Source: Ligula intestinalis (Eukaryota > Platyhelminthes > Cestoda > Diphyllobothriidea > Diphyllobothriidae). Taken from it: a stretch of 64,000 nt of DNA. A model generated the notes under the pieces. That model searched no databases and was not told the origin of the DNA. It worked only from the letters and a program-made list of their open reading frames with translations. The stretch's first letter is position 1, and every line of letters starts with the position of its first letter. Location: contig JAYGXS010000003.1 in assembly GCA_036362985.1 (NCBI GenBank), positions 40,776,342 to 40,840,341 of the forward strand, read 5' to 3'. This document shows positions 18,920 to 31,253 of this stretch, piece by piece. The position numbers and the translations under genes are program-made.

Positions 18920-19740
18920 CTGAAATTTATTGCACATTCAATATAAATTTAAAGACAGTTAAGATAACACACATTTGAGTGAGTTGTCGCAGGACACTGC
19001 GATACAGTTTTCTCCATAATTGCCATTAATTTTGTTGCCACTGCTCTGCATTTTTTATTGTAGAACTGCGCCTAGAAGTAACCAAATATTCTGAAAACTG
19101 TTCGGCCTAAATATAAAAGGTTAGCTCTTTCATTTATAACAGATGTATCCATTATTTTTAAGGAAAGCAACAAACTGGCCGAAATGTCCCATTCTGACCT
19201 TGACTCGATCTTCAAAAAAATAAAGTACACAGACATCGGACGACAAAATACATCAATAAAGCTGTTTTTCAAGAGATACCTTGATATAGAATTTTTAAAT
19301 CAGTCTTAGACATATTAATTCGTGGCTTTTGCTGGGCACCTTTATTTTTCTCGGCAATGAGTTGACATATTTGGGTGGTTCTGAGACCATGACACACACA
19401 GACAGCTACATAAGAAAAAAATGTTTAGAAGCTCGTTATTTAGGTTAATGCTTTCAAGATATATCATATTTTGAAGGTTTTGGTAAGCACGTAGAATAAA
19501 ATCATTATTTATCGTTAATCGACTAAATCCAGTGAAAATCGTAAAGCCTTTAATTAAAGGTTTAAGGCTTTCAATGAAAATCTGAACCTCTTCGTAATGG
19601 AAATATCAAAATAATTACAATAAATTTGGTGGAAGGCAAGTACTCTTTGTGTACAAAAAATGGCACGTTTAAATTGTACCGAACAATTCAATTAAAATTT
19701 ATTAGTCACTGACCGGCATGTTCGTACGTGAGCTTACGAA
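18920..19740. other. AT-rich intergenic stretch
   Basis: No coding, repeat or RNA feature recognised between the duplicated segment and LINE A2; the longest open frame is about 65 codons with no recognisable motif. Confidence 0.6.
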
Positions 19741-19867
19741 ATATAATAATAATAATAAAAATTTGTGTATTTAAGGCCCGAGGGCCCCTGTCGTTACAAA
19801 CTTAGTGCTATCGTGAAAATAAAAATAATGATGATAAGCAGTGAACTCTTATAAAATAATTGTCATC

Positions 19868-19945
19868 GGCAGTAAAAAACTCCTAGATCGGTGGATGAGT
19901 TCAGCGGGCCACCGAGTTCAAAAAAACTTTAGGAGAAAAAACTGC
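19868..19945 (-). other. 3'-UTR hairpin of LINE A2
   Basis: Same three helices as LINE A1, on the minus strand. The outer GGCAG/CTGCC pair has become AGCAG/CTGCC. Confidence 0.78.
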
Positions 19946-20249
19946 TTTAATAGGTAAAAGGGTTTGATGTGGTTATTTTGGGACCTGATGTTGAGGGTTC
20001 GGGACGTTTATGGTCATGGGAAAAAATAATATATCGTTGAGTTAAGAAGGGGTCATCCGAAAGGCAGGAGAAGGCAGTAGAAGTCAACATCATCGAGTTG
20101 CGACCCACCAGATTCCAGAGCCAATCTCGAAGACCACAACGAAGGTTGCAAAAACGGAGAAGAATTCGCAGCCCTTGGAAGTGATGCTTGACTCTGCAGA
20201 GGGAAATGCTAAAATATTTAGATACCATTTTAGTATCCTGGGAAGAGCT

Positions 20250-21385
20250 TCAAATGCCAGGAGGACCCTTTTCAAAATCTACAACTTGCGTGTTTGGAAA
20301 GGAAACAGACAGTAACGACTTTATTTCTTCTAAATTTGAATGCTTATATAATTTGCCTTTAAAAATCGACAGTGTAGAAGACAGTCTAATATCAAGAGGA
20401 AGGTTGTTCCAAATAAAAGCATATTTGGAGGTAAAAAAGCGAGAACGGTTAGATGTGGAGCTACGAGGTGGTAAAATTATCATGGAAGAGTTACGAGTGG
20501 CGTAAGGTCGGTCTACGGGAAGGAGAGCGTTAATTTGTGGGAGATTAGGACTATTGTTAACGCGAAACAGAAAGCATAGACCAGCTTCGAGTCTTCTTAT
20601 CCAAAGAAATTTAATGTTTGCTAATTGACATCTATCTGTATAACACAAACCAGACCCAGAAACAGAAAATATTTTACGAGTGAAAACTCGCTGAACTTTT
20701 TCAATCTTACTACGGTCATGCTGGGTTATGAGACCAAAAAGCGGGCAGCAGTATTCTAGTATAGGAAGAACAAACATGCGGTATAGTTTTAACTTCATTT
20801 CTGGAAGGAAAAAGTTATGCGATATAAACCCACATATCTGTGCGGCCTTGGCAGAAATTCGATCTGCATGAGGTGATAATGCAAGCTTATTCGTGTAAGT
20901 AAGACCCAAATCCTTTATCGTAGATCTTTCTAACAGTGGACTATTTTGGAAGATAATGGGCCAAGGAAGCCTTGCGAGACCAAAACTCAAGAAACTACAT
21001 TCTGATGGAGAAAACTCCATTTGACATGTAGCGCTCCAAATTGAGAGAATACGCAAATCTGCGTTAACTTTATCAACACAAGTACTGGCCGTGTCCTTAG
21101 AAAATGAGTAAATACACTTAAGGTCATCAGCATAAATGAAATTTTCCGAATTATTTAGCACTGTTGAAATTTCATTTGTGTAAAGAATGAAAAGGAGGGG
21201 ACCTAAAACCGTGCCTTGTAATACACCACTCGTGATCGACTGAAGCATCGAGTAGCTATTGCCTACTAAGACCTTCTGGCTGCGGTCAGACAGGTAAGAG
21301 GCAATGAAATCCAGGAGGGGAGGCCTGATGCCTAGGGCTTCCAGTTTCACTAAAAGGCGCCTATGAGGCACCTTGAGGCACTCCT
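20250..21385 (-). CDS. LINE A2 reverse transcriptase, 5'-truncated
   Basis: The frame is open from the truncation point at about 21385 (VPHRRLLVKLEALGIRPP) to the TGA at 20250 (FEKGPPGI). It keeps the LQGTVLGPLLFIL and YADD motifs and the complete C-terminal region, and differs from LINE A1 at a small number of residues (for example L/F and N/D changes). RT motif A is missing because of the truncation, so the protein could not be active, yet no stop has accumulated, which points to a recent insertion. Confidence 0.88.
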
Positions 21386-21910
21386 GAGATATTCCAATAG
21401 GTCAAATCAAGCGAAAATGTGGTCGCTTTGGCCCAGCTTAACTCAAGCGATGCATACACGAAAGAAACAACTAGCAGTTCTTGTGAAAACATTTAAGAAT
21501 ACGTACTCAAAATCTGGGCTGTTCGGTAAAATAAATCAATAACATTGCACGTAATATGGAAGCATATGCATCCTAAAACTTTACAAAAGGATTATTTTCC
21601 AACGTAATCTTACTTGTGCTGCTTTATTTACTCGGTGGTTTTTGCATAAACAGGCTTCCTTTGCATGAAAACCTTCAGTATATCTAGTACGACCAATTTC
21701 CCTTTTTTTGGAATTTTAAACTTTGCTAAGCAAGCTGGTATTTCTATAAAACTTTATGTTCCTTCATTAGTCACAATATGCCCTATTATGAAAAACGACC
21801 ATTACTTTATTGTTGTGAGACTTTGGAGGCCGCAGCTTGAGCTGCGTTTGAGAAAGAAGGAGTTCCTTGTAAAAATCCTTAGATTTCATGAGTAAGGTTA
21901 CCTACTGTAA

Positions 21911-22085
21911 TTGGCCCAACCTTGTACATACGCATTCACTTGCTCTAAATTATGCTGTACTTCGTTATCTCGAAGACTTCTACTTTTGTGCTCTTCTTGT
22001 TTTGTTCATTTATGGGGTTTACACAAGGCGTAATGTAGGCAGCGATATCGCACTTTTGGCCATATTTACAACAGATATCGCCGCA
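21911..22085 (+). repeat. Dispersed repeat R2, copy 1
   Basis: Begins TTGGCCCAACCTTGTACATA and resembles 26938-27114 over about 175 bases. Type of element unknown. Confidence 0.65.
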
Positions 22086-22960
22086 GCCGAGGTAATGGCA
22101 CGGACAGCGCGCAGGGCTGCGGATGGCCGACGGATAATTGAAAGCGTAAGTCGTGCAAACCGTTAATAGCAGTGGTGTTAGATGCTGAGGCGCATGCGAA
22201 CACTGGCTGTAGCGGCGAATGCACGGACCGTGCGCAGGGCCGAAGGTGACCGAAGGTAGCTTGTAAGGCGCCAGTTGATATGAAAAGGTGAAAGAAGATC
22301 AGGGCGTTGGAGTCACGGTACGACTAAACTTCGATCTTTGCTTCATACGCATGAACGAAAAGCACTGGTTCACTTGAGATAAAAGGAAGCGAAGGACGTG
22401 GACGGGGGCCTAGATACGAGATGTATGGGGTCGATATGATGCCCGAGGGATGGTAAATGTGGCATTGGTGGACGAAGTTTCAAGTACAAATTTTCGCGCG
22501 ATATTGTGTGTCCGTAGGCTGCATTCCACATGAGGTGAAGAGTGTTGATTTGTTTGAGAAAGGTAGTCGAGGAGACCGCTAGCAGGAGATGAGTTACAAG
22601 CTGCAGCGCATGTGAGCAGCAACCAGTAAGGCGAATGCGCGGACCCCGTGAAGGGCTATGAACGTTAGCGAAGGACGCGGACGTGCGCCTGAGCATGAGA
22701 AGCGTGGGGCTGATATGATATCCGAAGCTTAAGGTGTCCCTCCTCGTGTGACCAGATGGACTGCTCACTGCCTGTGAGGAAGAGGGTTACCATGTGATAG
22801 CCGAAGTGGATGCGAAAAATAATCGTAGAGGTGCCGGCGCGGAACGCTTAGAGGATTGTTGATTGCCGATGGGTATTTGAACACCTAATCTGTAGAAAAA
22901 ACGGAAGAGAGTGCAGAGCGTTGAAGTCATGGGTCAACTGGGGTTCGAACTCATAAGCAT
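22086..22960. other. GC-rich stretch with imperfect internal repetition
   Basis: Blocks like GCGAATGCACGGACC and CGAAGGACG recur near 22091, 22214, 22395, 22631 and 22672 without a fixed period. No convincing protein in any frame. It may be an old repeat adjoining R2. Confidence 0.35.
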
Positions 22961-23486
22961 GGACGAGAAAGAATTAGGTACGGTCGTGGGAAAAGATCGT
23001 CATGAACGCTGAGGCTAGCCAAAGGTCACGAAACACCAGGCTGAATGGATAACGGGATGTAGGTTAGCACGAGAGGGGCAGCTGAATGTACGGGAGGCAA
23101 TGTGGAAGACCTGCATGAAGTAGTGTTCGACAAAGGTCTATTTTTTCGGTAGGTAAGTTAAATATTTATTATTATAACCACCTACTTACATATTTTCAGT
23201 AGTGATATTTGACAGTCTTAGATCCTTCGGAGTCCCCAGGTTAAATTCGTATCTAAAGTTGCTCTTGCCTACAATTTGTCAAAATGTTATTGTAAAATGA
23301 ACTAAGCTTCTTGAAAAACCGCATATTTGCATGAAATCAAAAGAAAGAAGCTTATTTTGTGGTTTGGGAAAATAAGGAGGTAGTCTAAAAATAGGATTTT
23401 GAGGGAAGTTCGCGTAATTTTTCGGAAAAGGTACATTTGAAAATGGCATAAATGGTTTTGGAAAACTGGTAACATATTTAGTAGAC

Positions 23487-24433
23487 TTACTTATTTGGGG
23501 ATTTTGGCAGTTTTGGGTTTGGAAATGTGCTAGCGTTCGTTTTTGCATCTGTTCTAAATGCTGAGGTGCTAGCAATGTTCCCACCGATAATGAAACTACT
23601 GATTTTGACAAATGGTTTAGTGACTGACTTCGATTTACGAGGGATATTCTTAGGTTTACTAGATTTTACAACCATAGCAGGTTCGGTTGGCTTGGAAGAT
23701 GAGCGAGTTGACGTTGCCACGATTTCACTCGAATCAAGAATAACGCGAACGCGTGAAGATTCGGGTGAAGTTGGAATAGTCGTTGATCCGGTGGGACGTA
23801 GGCTTATGCTGGCTAGAGGGCCAACCTCAGAGACAACTGTTGGTATTGAAAACGTGGATCCAGGCTTCTTATTTGCTAGTAAGGGTAAAATCCGACGTTT
23901 CATGTGAGTTATATCGCTACATAAAGAAAGTTTGTTTTTCTTCAAATATTGAGCTGAATGCTCATGCTGGCGGAAAGCACTGTCTACGTCTATCGCCAAA
24001 AAATTGACCAGATTCGGTGAGCTTTTATTCTGAGAAGATGCACTTTTGGCTTCTGCGACTTTAAATATTAAGCTGTAAGGGTAAATGAACTGAAAGTCTG
24101 CGTCTAAGGAGTTTCTACATTTGGGATGGGTTTAAGTCGAAAGTTAAAACTTCTTCTTTGTCGGTCACAGGTCCCAATAGAGACCATATTGATGAAAGGC
24201 TCTATTTTCTCGCATTTCTGAGAAGTAAGTGAAAATACCTTCTCATCAGAGATGGTATCGAGGATGGTAAATGGACTTCCATATTGAGACATAAAGCTAT
24301 TAAACTTGTCCAATGCGTCAAGATCAATTTTCTTCATGCTAAGGGTGGGTTTTTCATGTGGAAATCTTACGCTAAGGGGAGATTTGCATCTGAGTTTTGA
24401 CTGAGATTTCATATTTTGTAGTGTGTGAGCCAC
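23487..24433 (-). pseudogene. Unidentified coding-like stretch
   Basis: Two minus-strand frames (24433-24104 and about 24110-23487, the latter open further up as NSLDADFQFIYPYSL) look protein-like: Ser/Lys-rich, with blocks such as KIDLDALDKFNSFMSQYG and FRQHEHSAQYLKKNKLSL, ITHMKRRILPLLANKKPG. They lie in different frames and are separated by a stop, so this is either a two-exon gene part or a pseudogene. No family is recognised and no splice junction was proven. The following 24434-25312 shows nothing recognisable. Confidence 0.35.
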
Positions 24434-25312
24434 TTATTGAGTTGGAGGAGTTGGCGTGTTTGAACTCAAACACCGTCTGTGGCGTGGAGCAGACTGTAGA
24501 TTTGAGGAGCTTTTTATTCCCTGTGCCTCTATTTCTTGTTCTCCTAGTCATAATGAAAGTACTCCACAAGCAAGTCAAAGGAGAAGGATTGAGATGTAAT
24601 AAAGGAGAAAAGTAACAGAAAAACAGTACGAAAAGTAAACGTCAACAGGGACAAGGGGCCAAAGGAGTATGCAGAGTTGAACCTTGTTCGGGATAGACAG
24701 AATTGGTGAGAAGGGGAAAAATCCACAACGATATCAAAAAGACACGTCAGCAGATGTCACCTCTACAGGTTCCGTCTTCGGTTCTATTGGCTCACCCTCA
24801 CCCACAGTCATAATAAGGGAAAAACAACTCAAGAAATCAACACTGTCTAGCTCACACTTCAAAACCCGCGACAAAACTCTACCTAGCTCCTTTCTACGTC
24901 AATTAAAACAATCCAGTCCTCTTTCCTTTGCTCTAATTGAACTAAAAATATCAGTATTCTGGACTGAAAAATAAAATAAGCGAGGAGGCTATGCAAAATG
25001 AAAATTATATAGATTTATATATCAACCGCTGCCAACTATTTCTTGTTGGAATTTGAGTATATTTGCAGAATTTCAACGCCGGTTCTATATTAACGCTATC
25101 GATTGCTTACTTTTTGCGGGTATCTTAAAGAACTTCGATGAGGCTACGTCGGGCAAAAACATAATGAAACTGTATATTTTCACCTAAAGATAAACAAAAA
25201 CATACCGGTCCGCACAGTTGCTTTTGGGGCTAGGAATACAATTAAATATTAACCATTAGACTAATAATTTCAGTAGGAAATAATAAACCTGATTAAAATT
25301 TGAGATTTAACT

Positions 25313-25727
25313 TACTTCCCGGATGACCCCCTCTTAACTCACCGCTATATTATTTTTTCCATGACAATAAGCGTCCCGAACCCTTAACAGCGGGATCCCA
25401 TCTAACTGCATGTTTTCATACCATGCTGCCTATGAAGGCAGTTTTTCTCCTACATTTTTTTTAAATCGGTGGCTTACCGAACTCAGCCACAGATTTAGGA
25501 GTTTTTTTACTGCCCAGACCATTATTTTATAAGCGAGTTTGCTGCTAATAGGATCGTACTTACCAGCTTACCACGCGCAACATACTTCTAATTCCTGTTG
25601 TCATACAGTTGCTTACGCGCAGCTGCGATTAGCAATTTTGTGTTTTTTTGTCTTTTCATGATAGCACTAAGTTTGTAATGAAATGGCCCCTTGGGCCTTA
25701 AATATACAATTTATTTATTTCGAAAAC
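25313..25727 (+). mobile_element. LINE A3, 3'-UTR-only copy
   Basis: It starts within the LINE A 3' UTR (CCCGGATGACCCC...) and ends CTTGGGCCTTAAATATACAA followed by a TTTA run. It lacks coding sequence. It abuts repeat R1 at 25728. It contains an extra block of about 80 bases (about 25545-25640) relative to LINE A1. Confidence 0.82.
25437..25514 (+). other. 3'-UTR hairpin of LINE A3
   Basis: GGCAG/CTGCC (25437-25441, 25510-25514), CTCCTA/TAGGAG (25447-25452, 25496-25501) and ATCGGTGGCT/AGCCACAGAT (25465-25474, 25485-25494, one mismatch) around a CGAACTC loop. Confidence 0.78.
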
Positions 25728-25990
25728 CAAGTTGCGCTAGCTAAGGACGGACGCGAAGTTCCAAATCGTCATTGTGCCTTGATTCTTTTCAATAATGGTA
25801 TCCGGCCTTTATCCCTAATTCATTTGGGCTGCATGTAGAGCTCTCGATCAAACCCAACAGAATAATGGGACGTGTGCTATGTAATGCGATCGATAAGCGT
25901 TCCTCTACCACGCACCGCTATATAGAGCTATTCGCTGTACATACACGGGTGCGAGGTACCTTGGTATAAGCATCTTAGTTTGAGTCATAT
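25728..25990 (-). repeat. Dispersed repeat R1, uninterrupted copy
   Basis: On the minus strand this matches 32190-32278 plus 36686-36880, i.e. the two flanks of gypsy D joined. It has a TATATA-like box and lies just downstream of gypsy C integrase, so it may be that family's LTR. Confidence 0.65.
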
Positions 25991-25999
25991 GACTAGTCG

Positions 26000-26665
26000 G
26001 CCTTAATCGCATACAAGCTTGGCTGCACGGTATTGTATGCCCTTCTTAACGGATGAGCCAATGCAAAAGAGTATGAGGAGGAACTTGTCATTACAAGACG
26101 CGTAGTTGGGATTGGATATCAAAGCGGACTTGAGTTGACGATTCAGACGCCCCATAAGGCTAGTGGAAGCAAGGTGACATACTGTGGTTGTGATGTACGC
26201 GCACCCAAGAAGCTCGGTGAACTCGGAGAATTTATGGACTCTTCATGAGGTTGGAGGTCTGCAAGTTTCGCCAGGCCGGACTGGGTTGCAAGGGCGTTCA
26301 GATTCGGTCGGGAACGTGCATCAGCAACGGCACTGTCTCTACTTCTGACAAAGCGAATATGTGCAAGAAACTACCAAAAATATTCTAAATGACGCACTCC
26401 TCTGGGCGAGTACCGATCTGACTTGGCCTTTAGGGAATATGTAAGTGGTTTATGATCCGTGTGGACCTGCAAATATCTGCCCTACAGAAAGGGACAGAAA
26501 TTACATATAACCAGACAGCTGGCAAGAGGTTCGCGGCAAAAGTAATACAGCGACTATGCACCGGTTTTAGCTTTTGTAAAAGAAGAGCCTCTGGCTGCAA
26601 CTGGTTGTTCGCCTGTTGATACAAGACTGTGCCGAGATCACCGTTTGAAGCGTCTCTGGTTAGTA
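26000..26665 (-). pseudogene. Gypsy C RNase H and integrase remnants
   Basis: DASNGDLGTVLYQQ and KLKPVHSRCITF...LLPAVWL are RNase H blocks (26665-26450). They run within a few hundred bases into integrase C-terminal blocks FTELLGCAYITTTVCH and NRQLKSALI (about 26250-26120), so most of the integrase core is missing. Confidence 0.65.
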
Positions 26666-26937
26666 TCAGGGGTCAACTCAATGGCGTACGCAAACAGCCC
26701 TGACGAAGAGTTGTCCCAGCAACCGACCGGTTCGCCCAGTCACAGCGCACTCGATAACGCCACGCAGCTGTCGCTGACGCAGGACTCTAACACAGCTGGC
26801 ACGTCAGCAAGCGATCCACCCATAAAAGCGCATTGTCTGCAGCTGTGCCCAGCTCCCGCTAAGCCGTAGACTCACACGTCAACTTCCATGACTCACTAGC
26901 AAATGAATTCATGTCTTTTTTGTGACAACCATCTTAT

Positions 26938-27114
26938 TGGCCCAACCTTGTACATACGCGTTTCCTTGCTCTTAAGTATGCTGTACTAGGTTTGCTGTAA
27001 GACTTCTGCTTTCTGCACACTTCTTGTTGTGTTCTGTCTTCGGAGCTCACATGAGGCTTTAGTCAGACGGGAACACTGCAGTTTTGGCCATCGTTTCAGC
27101 AGTAAGAACCTCAG
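26938..27114 (+). repeat. Dispersed repeat R2, copy 2, inside gypsy C
   Basis: Matches 21911-22085 and lies within gypsy C RNase H coding sequence, so R2 (or an element containing it, about 26665-27114) inserted there. Confidence 0.62.
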
Positions 27115-27239
27115 AGCTCATATGATGAAGCAAAGTGGCATCCGACAGGGCTTCTTTGGCTGCCTATAATGCTGAAAGGGCTGTGGCAGAACGATGGAGG
27201 GGTTTGGCTTTTGACGTCGTAAGATCCGTTCATTGAGTT

Positions 27240-27921
27240 AGAGTCGCCGGACAGTTGAGAATGAAGTGTCGGTAGTAGTCGATAAGTCTAATGGAACACC
27301 ATAGCTGCGTAAGCGTGTGAGGAGCGGGGAAAGACAACGCGCATTACATCTTCTCTGAAAGCGGTGTGATTCCATACTGGGTGACTTTGGGACCAAGGAA
27401 ATGAAAAACAGTGATGCTAAGAAGGCATTCGCCAACGTTTAATTGCAAACTATTTTGCTGAAATCGGTTGAAGATTTGGCGAAAGTGTTCCACATGTTCT
27501 GCCAGTGAAGAGATTGCGACGAGAATGCCATCAATGTAAACAAACGTGAAGGGAAAAGCCTGCAAAATTTCATCAACGAAACACTGAAATGATTGAGCCG
27601 CATAAGGCAGACCAAAAGGCATGCAAAGAAACTCACGGAGGCCGAAAGGTGTCGTGATGGTAGTTTTGGTATGCCCTCCGCCATGATTGCTATTTGGTGG
27701 TTCGCTCTCATGGAGTCTAGCTTGGAAAAAATGGTTTTTCTACCCAACATATAAAATAAGTCATGAATATGAGGACTTGGGTACCGGTCCGGGACCCTGG
27801 CTCTGTTCAGAGCTTGGGATTCACCGCACGGTTTCCAATCATCGGATGATTTCTTAGGCACCATGTGCAGATGCGAGGCTTGTGAACTGGATGAAGGGCG
27901 GATGATCCTCATATTCAGCAT
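27240..27921 (-). pseudogene. Gypsy C reverse transcriptase, broken
   Basis: Blocks include IIRPSSSSQASHLHMVPKKS, SDDWKPCGESQALNRARVPD, SKLDSMRANHQIAIMAE, PFGLPYAAQSFQCFVDEIL and the catalytic box VYIDGILVA, in which the second Asp of YxDD is Gly. A frameshift separates the fingers from the palm. Thumb sequence ITPLSEK and ATLTQ follow, ending at about KEALSDATLLHH where the R2-containing insertion begins. Confidence 0.75.
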
Positions 27922-28129
27922 TTGCTCAAATTAGTTCTTCACCGTCCGTAAATTATCAGGGTGAAGTCTGCGCGGATTAGCGTGGACGGATAACCTAGTT
28001 GTCATAATGTGATGTCATATGGTATGTTGTACCTGTTCAGTGGATTGACCTGGTTAAGGTAGGGAGGCAGAGTCCTTGAAAATGTTAGAAACTTGTGATC
28101 TTAAAATAGTCAAGTGAATTTAGACTAAA

Positions 28130-28420
28130 GGTTTAGGGGAAACGATACCTATAGGGGCAAAAGTTGTAGTCGACTTTATTAGTTTTTGATGCTTTAAGTC
28201 GACTGCAACGCCAACGTGTAACAAGAAATCGGCTCCGATAATAGGCGACTGGACGTCTTTCTAGATAAAACGCATCGAAAACTCCGCCGAATTCGCCAAG
28301 TATCAGGAAACATAGTCCATACGTGTTAATAGTTGTGTTATTGACGGCCTGCAGCAAATACTGCGAAGGCTGAGTGTGGTAACACCTAGGAGGTAGGATA
28401 ATAGTTACCTCAGCACCAAT
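28130..28420 (-). pseudogene. Gypsy C protease C-terminal part
   Basis: LQAVNNTTINTYG and DVQSPIIGADFLLHVGVAVD match the corresponding blocks of gypsy D protease. The active-site region upstream is too decayed to identify. Confidence 0.6.
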
Positions 28421-28819
28421 GTCGATGTGGAAACAGAAACCGGTAAACTTTTGGTCAGATAAAACAGACTAATAAATCGCAACTGGCCAGCAGCAGTTGT
28501 CGCCACTACTGGTTGCTGATAGGTGCACAGTTGAATAAACTTTCGTGCTTTGAGTCACTTTATTGACGCTTTGACGGTGACGTGCGCCATATGTGGTCCA
28601 AGCAATGATGTTCCAAACTGCGACGTGCGCCACATATGGTACACGTCTAGGCCTAAAGTAATGCAGGTTTGAAAACACCGCACCAGGGGCATACAGACTA
28701 TCTTGAGAGTCGCAGTCAAAGTGTTAAGGGAATGAGGCTTTTGTCCTTGAGCTCCCTATTCATATCCAAAAATCGCAAAAGAGTTCAACCTTAGCGGTAG
28801 TACATAATACGAATGTAGG

Positions 28820-29075
28820 CTTAACATCAGCGATAAGTGTGAGACAGTTGAAAAGTGTTGCTACTGACACTATGTTCGCTATATCTGTCACAGTTTCTCA
28901 ACAAATGAGAATCAATGTTGTGTTTAAAAATGTCAACACTATCTGAGAGGACCACCTCGTCAGGGAGTCCGTTCCACGCTCTAATGATCCTCTCCGAGAA
29001 GGCGTTCCGTCGAACGTCTATATGGGCCCGTTTCCTTTGCAGTTCAAATGGGTGACCCCGCAGGTGATCTGTCCA
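28820..29075 (-). pseudogene. LINE I relic, RT C-terminus
   Basis: The minus strand reads HLRGHPFELQRKRAHIDVR, NAFSERIIRAWNGLPDEVV, LSDSVDIFKHNIDSHLL, the conserved end of CR1/Jockey-type RT proteins (compare LINE H NLRGHPLKLK...AWNALPQDVVMSESLEGFK). Only about 80 codons are recognisable. Confidence 0.75.
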
Positions 29076-29624
29076 TGCTTATTCGGACCGTAAGTGCGCT
29101 TATCCCAGCTTAGGGTTTGCGACGACTAATCAGGTGATTGAGGACGGTGGCGTTGATTTGGTTGCTCAAGGCTACACTAAATAATATTTAGGAGGGAAGA
29201 CATGCTTTTTACTAGAGAGCACAACAAATGAATATTTTCCATGAGGCCTCGTATTTCGCTATGGTGTGTGTCCAGCAGTTTGCGTGAGAGGCCTGATGAT
29301 TGGACCAATCGGTGGGATGCGTATTTTAAAGTTCCATTTGAGCTCTTATAATTCATAGAGTTTTTGTGTGCTGTGGCATCAATCGTATATTGCAAATAGA
29401 GAATCCAAAGACTCATGTCTACTTCCCTCAATAAACTGAACTAAAATAAAAATGACAGAAGGTAGACATGGAAAAATGGCTTGATTTCACGCGGAAGCAG
29501 GAATTTCAGTATTCAGTATAATTCAGTATATAAAAGGGAAAGAGGCAGAGCCTTTGAAAACCCTATTTACAGATAGATGCTGTCAGATCATGGATATTGT
29601 TCAAAATCATATAAACACTACATA

Positions 29625-31253
29625 AATTGTTGTTGTCTTCCAAATGTGTGACTAGCAAGCAAAGTAATATCAAGCGTTCTTTTGAATGCGTCGATGCTTT
29701 CAGCAAGAACAACCGAGGAAGGAAGTTTATTTCATTCTTCAATGACCCGCTGGGAGAAGAAGTTCGAGTTCTAGTTTGGCGTGATGTTTCTTCAGATAGT
29801 ACGGATGACCGCGTAGATGTATTGTTTGTGCAAATACAAAGAAGTTGGTCATCTGAAGAACACAGTCTACTCCCCTGACGATTTTAAGCACCATTATCAT
29901 ATCTCCTCTGTATTGCCTATAAAAGAGAGGAAAAAGATTGAGCCTATCTAGACGACCTTCATATGGGAGACCTCCTAAGCTGCTGACTAGCTTGGTCGCC
30001 TTTCTTTGCACTTTCTTAAGCATTGTATAATCTTTCTTCATCCAAGGGCACCACGCCTGGACGCAGTACTCTAACATCTGCCGAACAAATGACCCGAAGA
30101 CTTGCCCAAAAAGCTCCTCATTAAAATAGAGGAAGGACCTTCTGATCACTTCGAGGATGCCCATAGCCTTCTTTGCGGTTTTAGCACAGTGAGTTGACGG
30201 TTTGAGGTCGGGCGTCATGCGTACACCTAGATCCCGTAGTTCGTTCACTAGCTCGAATTGATGACCTCCGATCGAGTAGTCATACTCGAATGGTATCACC
30301 TTTCTGCGACTACACCGTAAGCGGATTAATTGGCATTTGTTGAACTTCAGCTGCAGTAGCCATTTTTCACACCACTTTTGCAAGCGATCCAAGTCATTTT
30401 GTAAGGTCTGTCCATCCTCTGAGCTTTCAGTGGACTTCCAGATCTTTAGATCGTCTGCAAACATGACTTTCTCGTAGGTGAGGCAGTCAAGGCAGTCATT
30501 TACATATACCGAAAATAGAATGGGACCCAGAACGCTTTCCTGCAGAGCCCCACTGGATACGGTTTTCCATTCTGTTTTGGTGTCTCCAATACAAACACGC
30601 TGACACCGGCCTGCTAGGAAGTCGGCTAACCATTTGAGTAGGTTTCCAGTCGCACTCATTTGATGCAGCTTTAATATAAGTCGTCTGTGTGGAACCTTAT
30701 CGAATGCCTTGCTGAAGTCAATGTAGACCGCATCGACCGACGAACCCATTTCCAGAGATTTTGTCCAGCTTTCCATGGATGTTAGCCGGTTTGTGAGACA
30801 AGAATGGCCACTTCGGAATCCGTGTTGCCCTGCCCTTAGCAAGTTTTTATCCTCAATATGCCTCATTCGTTCCGTTTTTATTAGTTTCTCCCCTAAATTG
30901 CAACAAATGCTTGTGAGACTAACTGGTCTTAAGCTATTAGGTGAAGTTCTCTCTCTCCTCTATAAATAGGTGTTATGTTGGCCAGCATCCAGTCAGTAGG
31001 CAGGGCCCCTTTTTCCATTGAACTTTCAAAGATCTTGGAAAGCGGGGAGGTCAGTTGTTCTGCGAGCTCATTTAGAAGTTTCGCTGATAATCCATCCGGA
31101 CCAGGCGATTTAGTGGGCTTTAACTGCTTCAAGGCTTTTCTTACAGTGTCTGCTGCGAACGATACCGTACTAATTGTATGTATGTATTGTAATGTATGGG
31201 ACCATTCTGTACATTCTCGTCAAAAGGCGGCTCCTCGGTATACACAGACATAA
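29625..31253 (-). pseudogene. LINE E reverse transcriptase
   Basis: The connector LKPTKSPGPDGLSAKLLNEL leads into the RT: QHGFRSGHSCLTN, AVYIDFSKAFDKVPHRR (motif A intact), SGALQESVLGPILFSVYVND, the box FADDLKIW (intact), then the thumb and AWCPWMKKDYTMLKKVQRKA. A frameshift near 30940 and another near 29745 divide it; the C-terminal end RVIEEWNKLPSSVVLAES continues to about 29625. It is the least damaged of the full-palm LINE copies other than A1. Confidence 0.85.

Larger units (their letters stand above)
19741..21385 (-). mobile_element. LINE A2, second copy of LINE A, inverted
   Basis: Near-identical to 40-1757 on the other strand, including the RT frame, UTR, hairpin and ATT-type tail. 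It is 5'-truncated at about 21385, within the PHRRLL region. No clear target duplication. Confidence 0.9.
26000..28690 (-). mobile_element. Gypsy C relic, related to gypsy D
   Basis: The minus strand carries, in order, protease (about 28420-28130), RT (27921-27240), RNase H (26660-26430) and integrase C-terminal pieces (about 26300-26000). A segment of about 450 bases containing repeat R2 lies inside the RNase H region. Codons are heavily broken. The protein blocks are clearly related to gypsy D. Confidence 0.75.
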
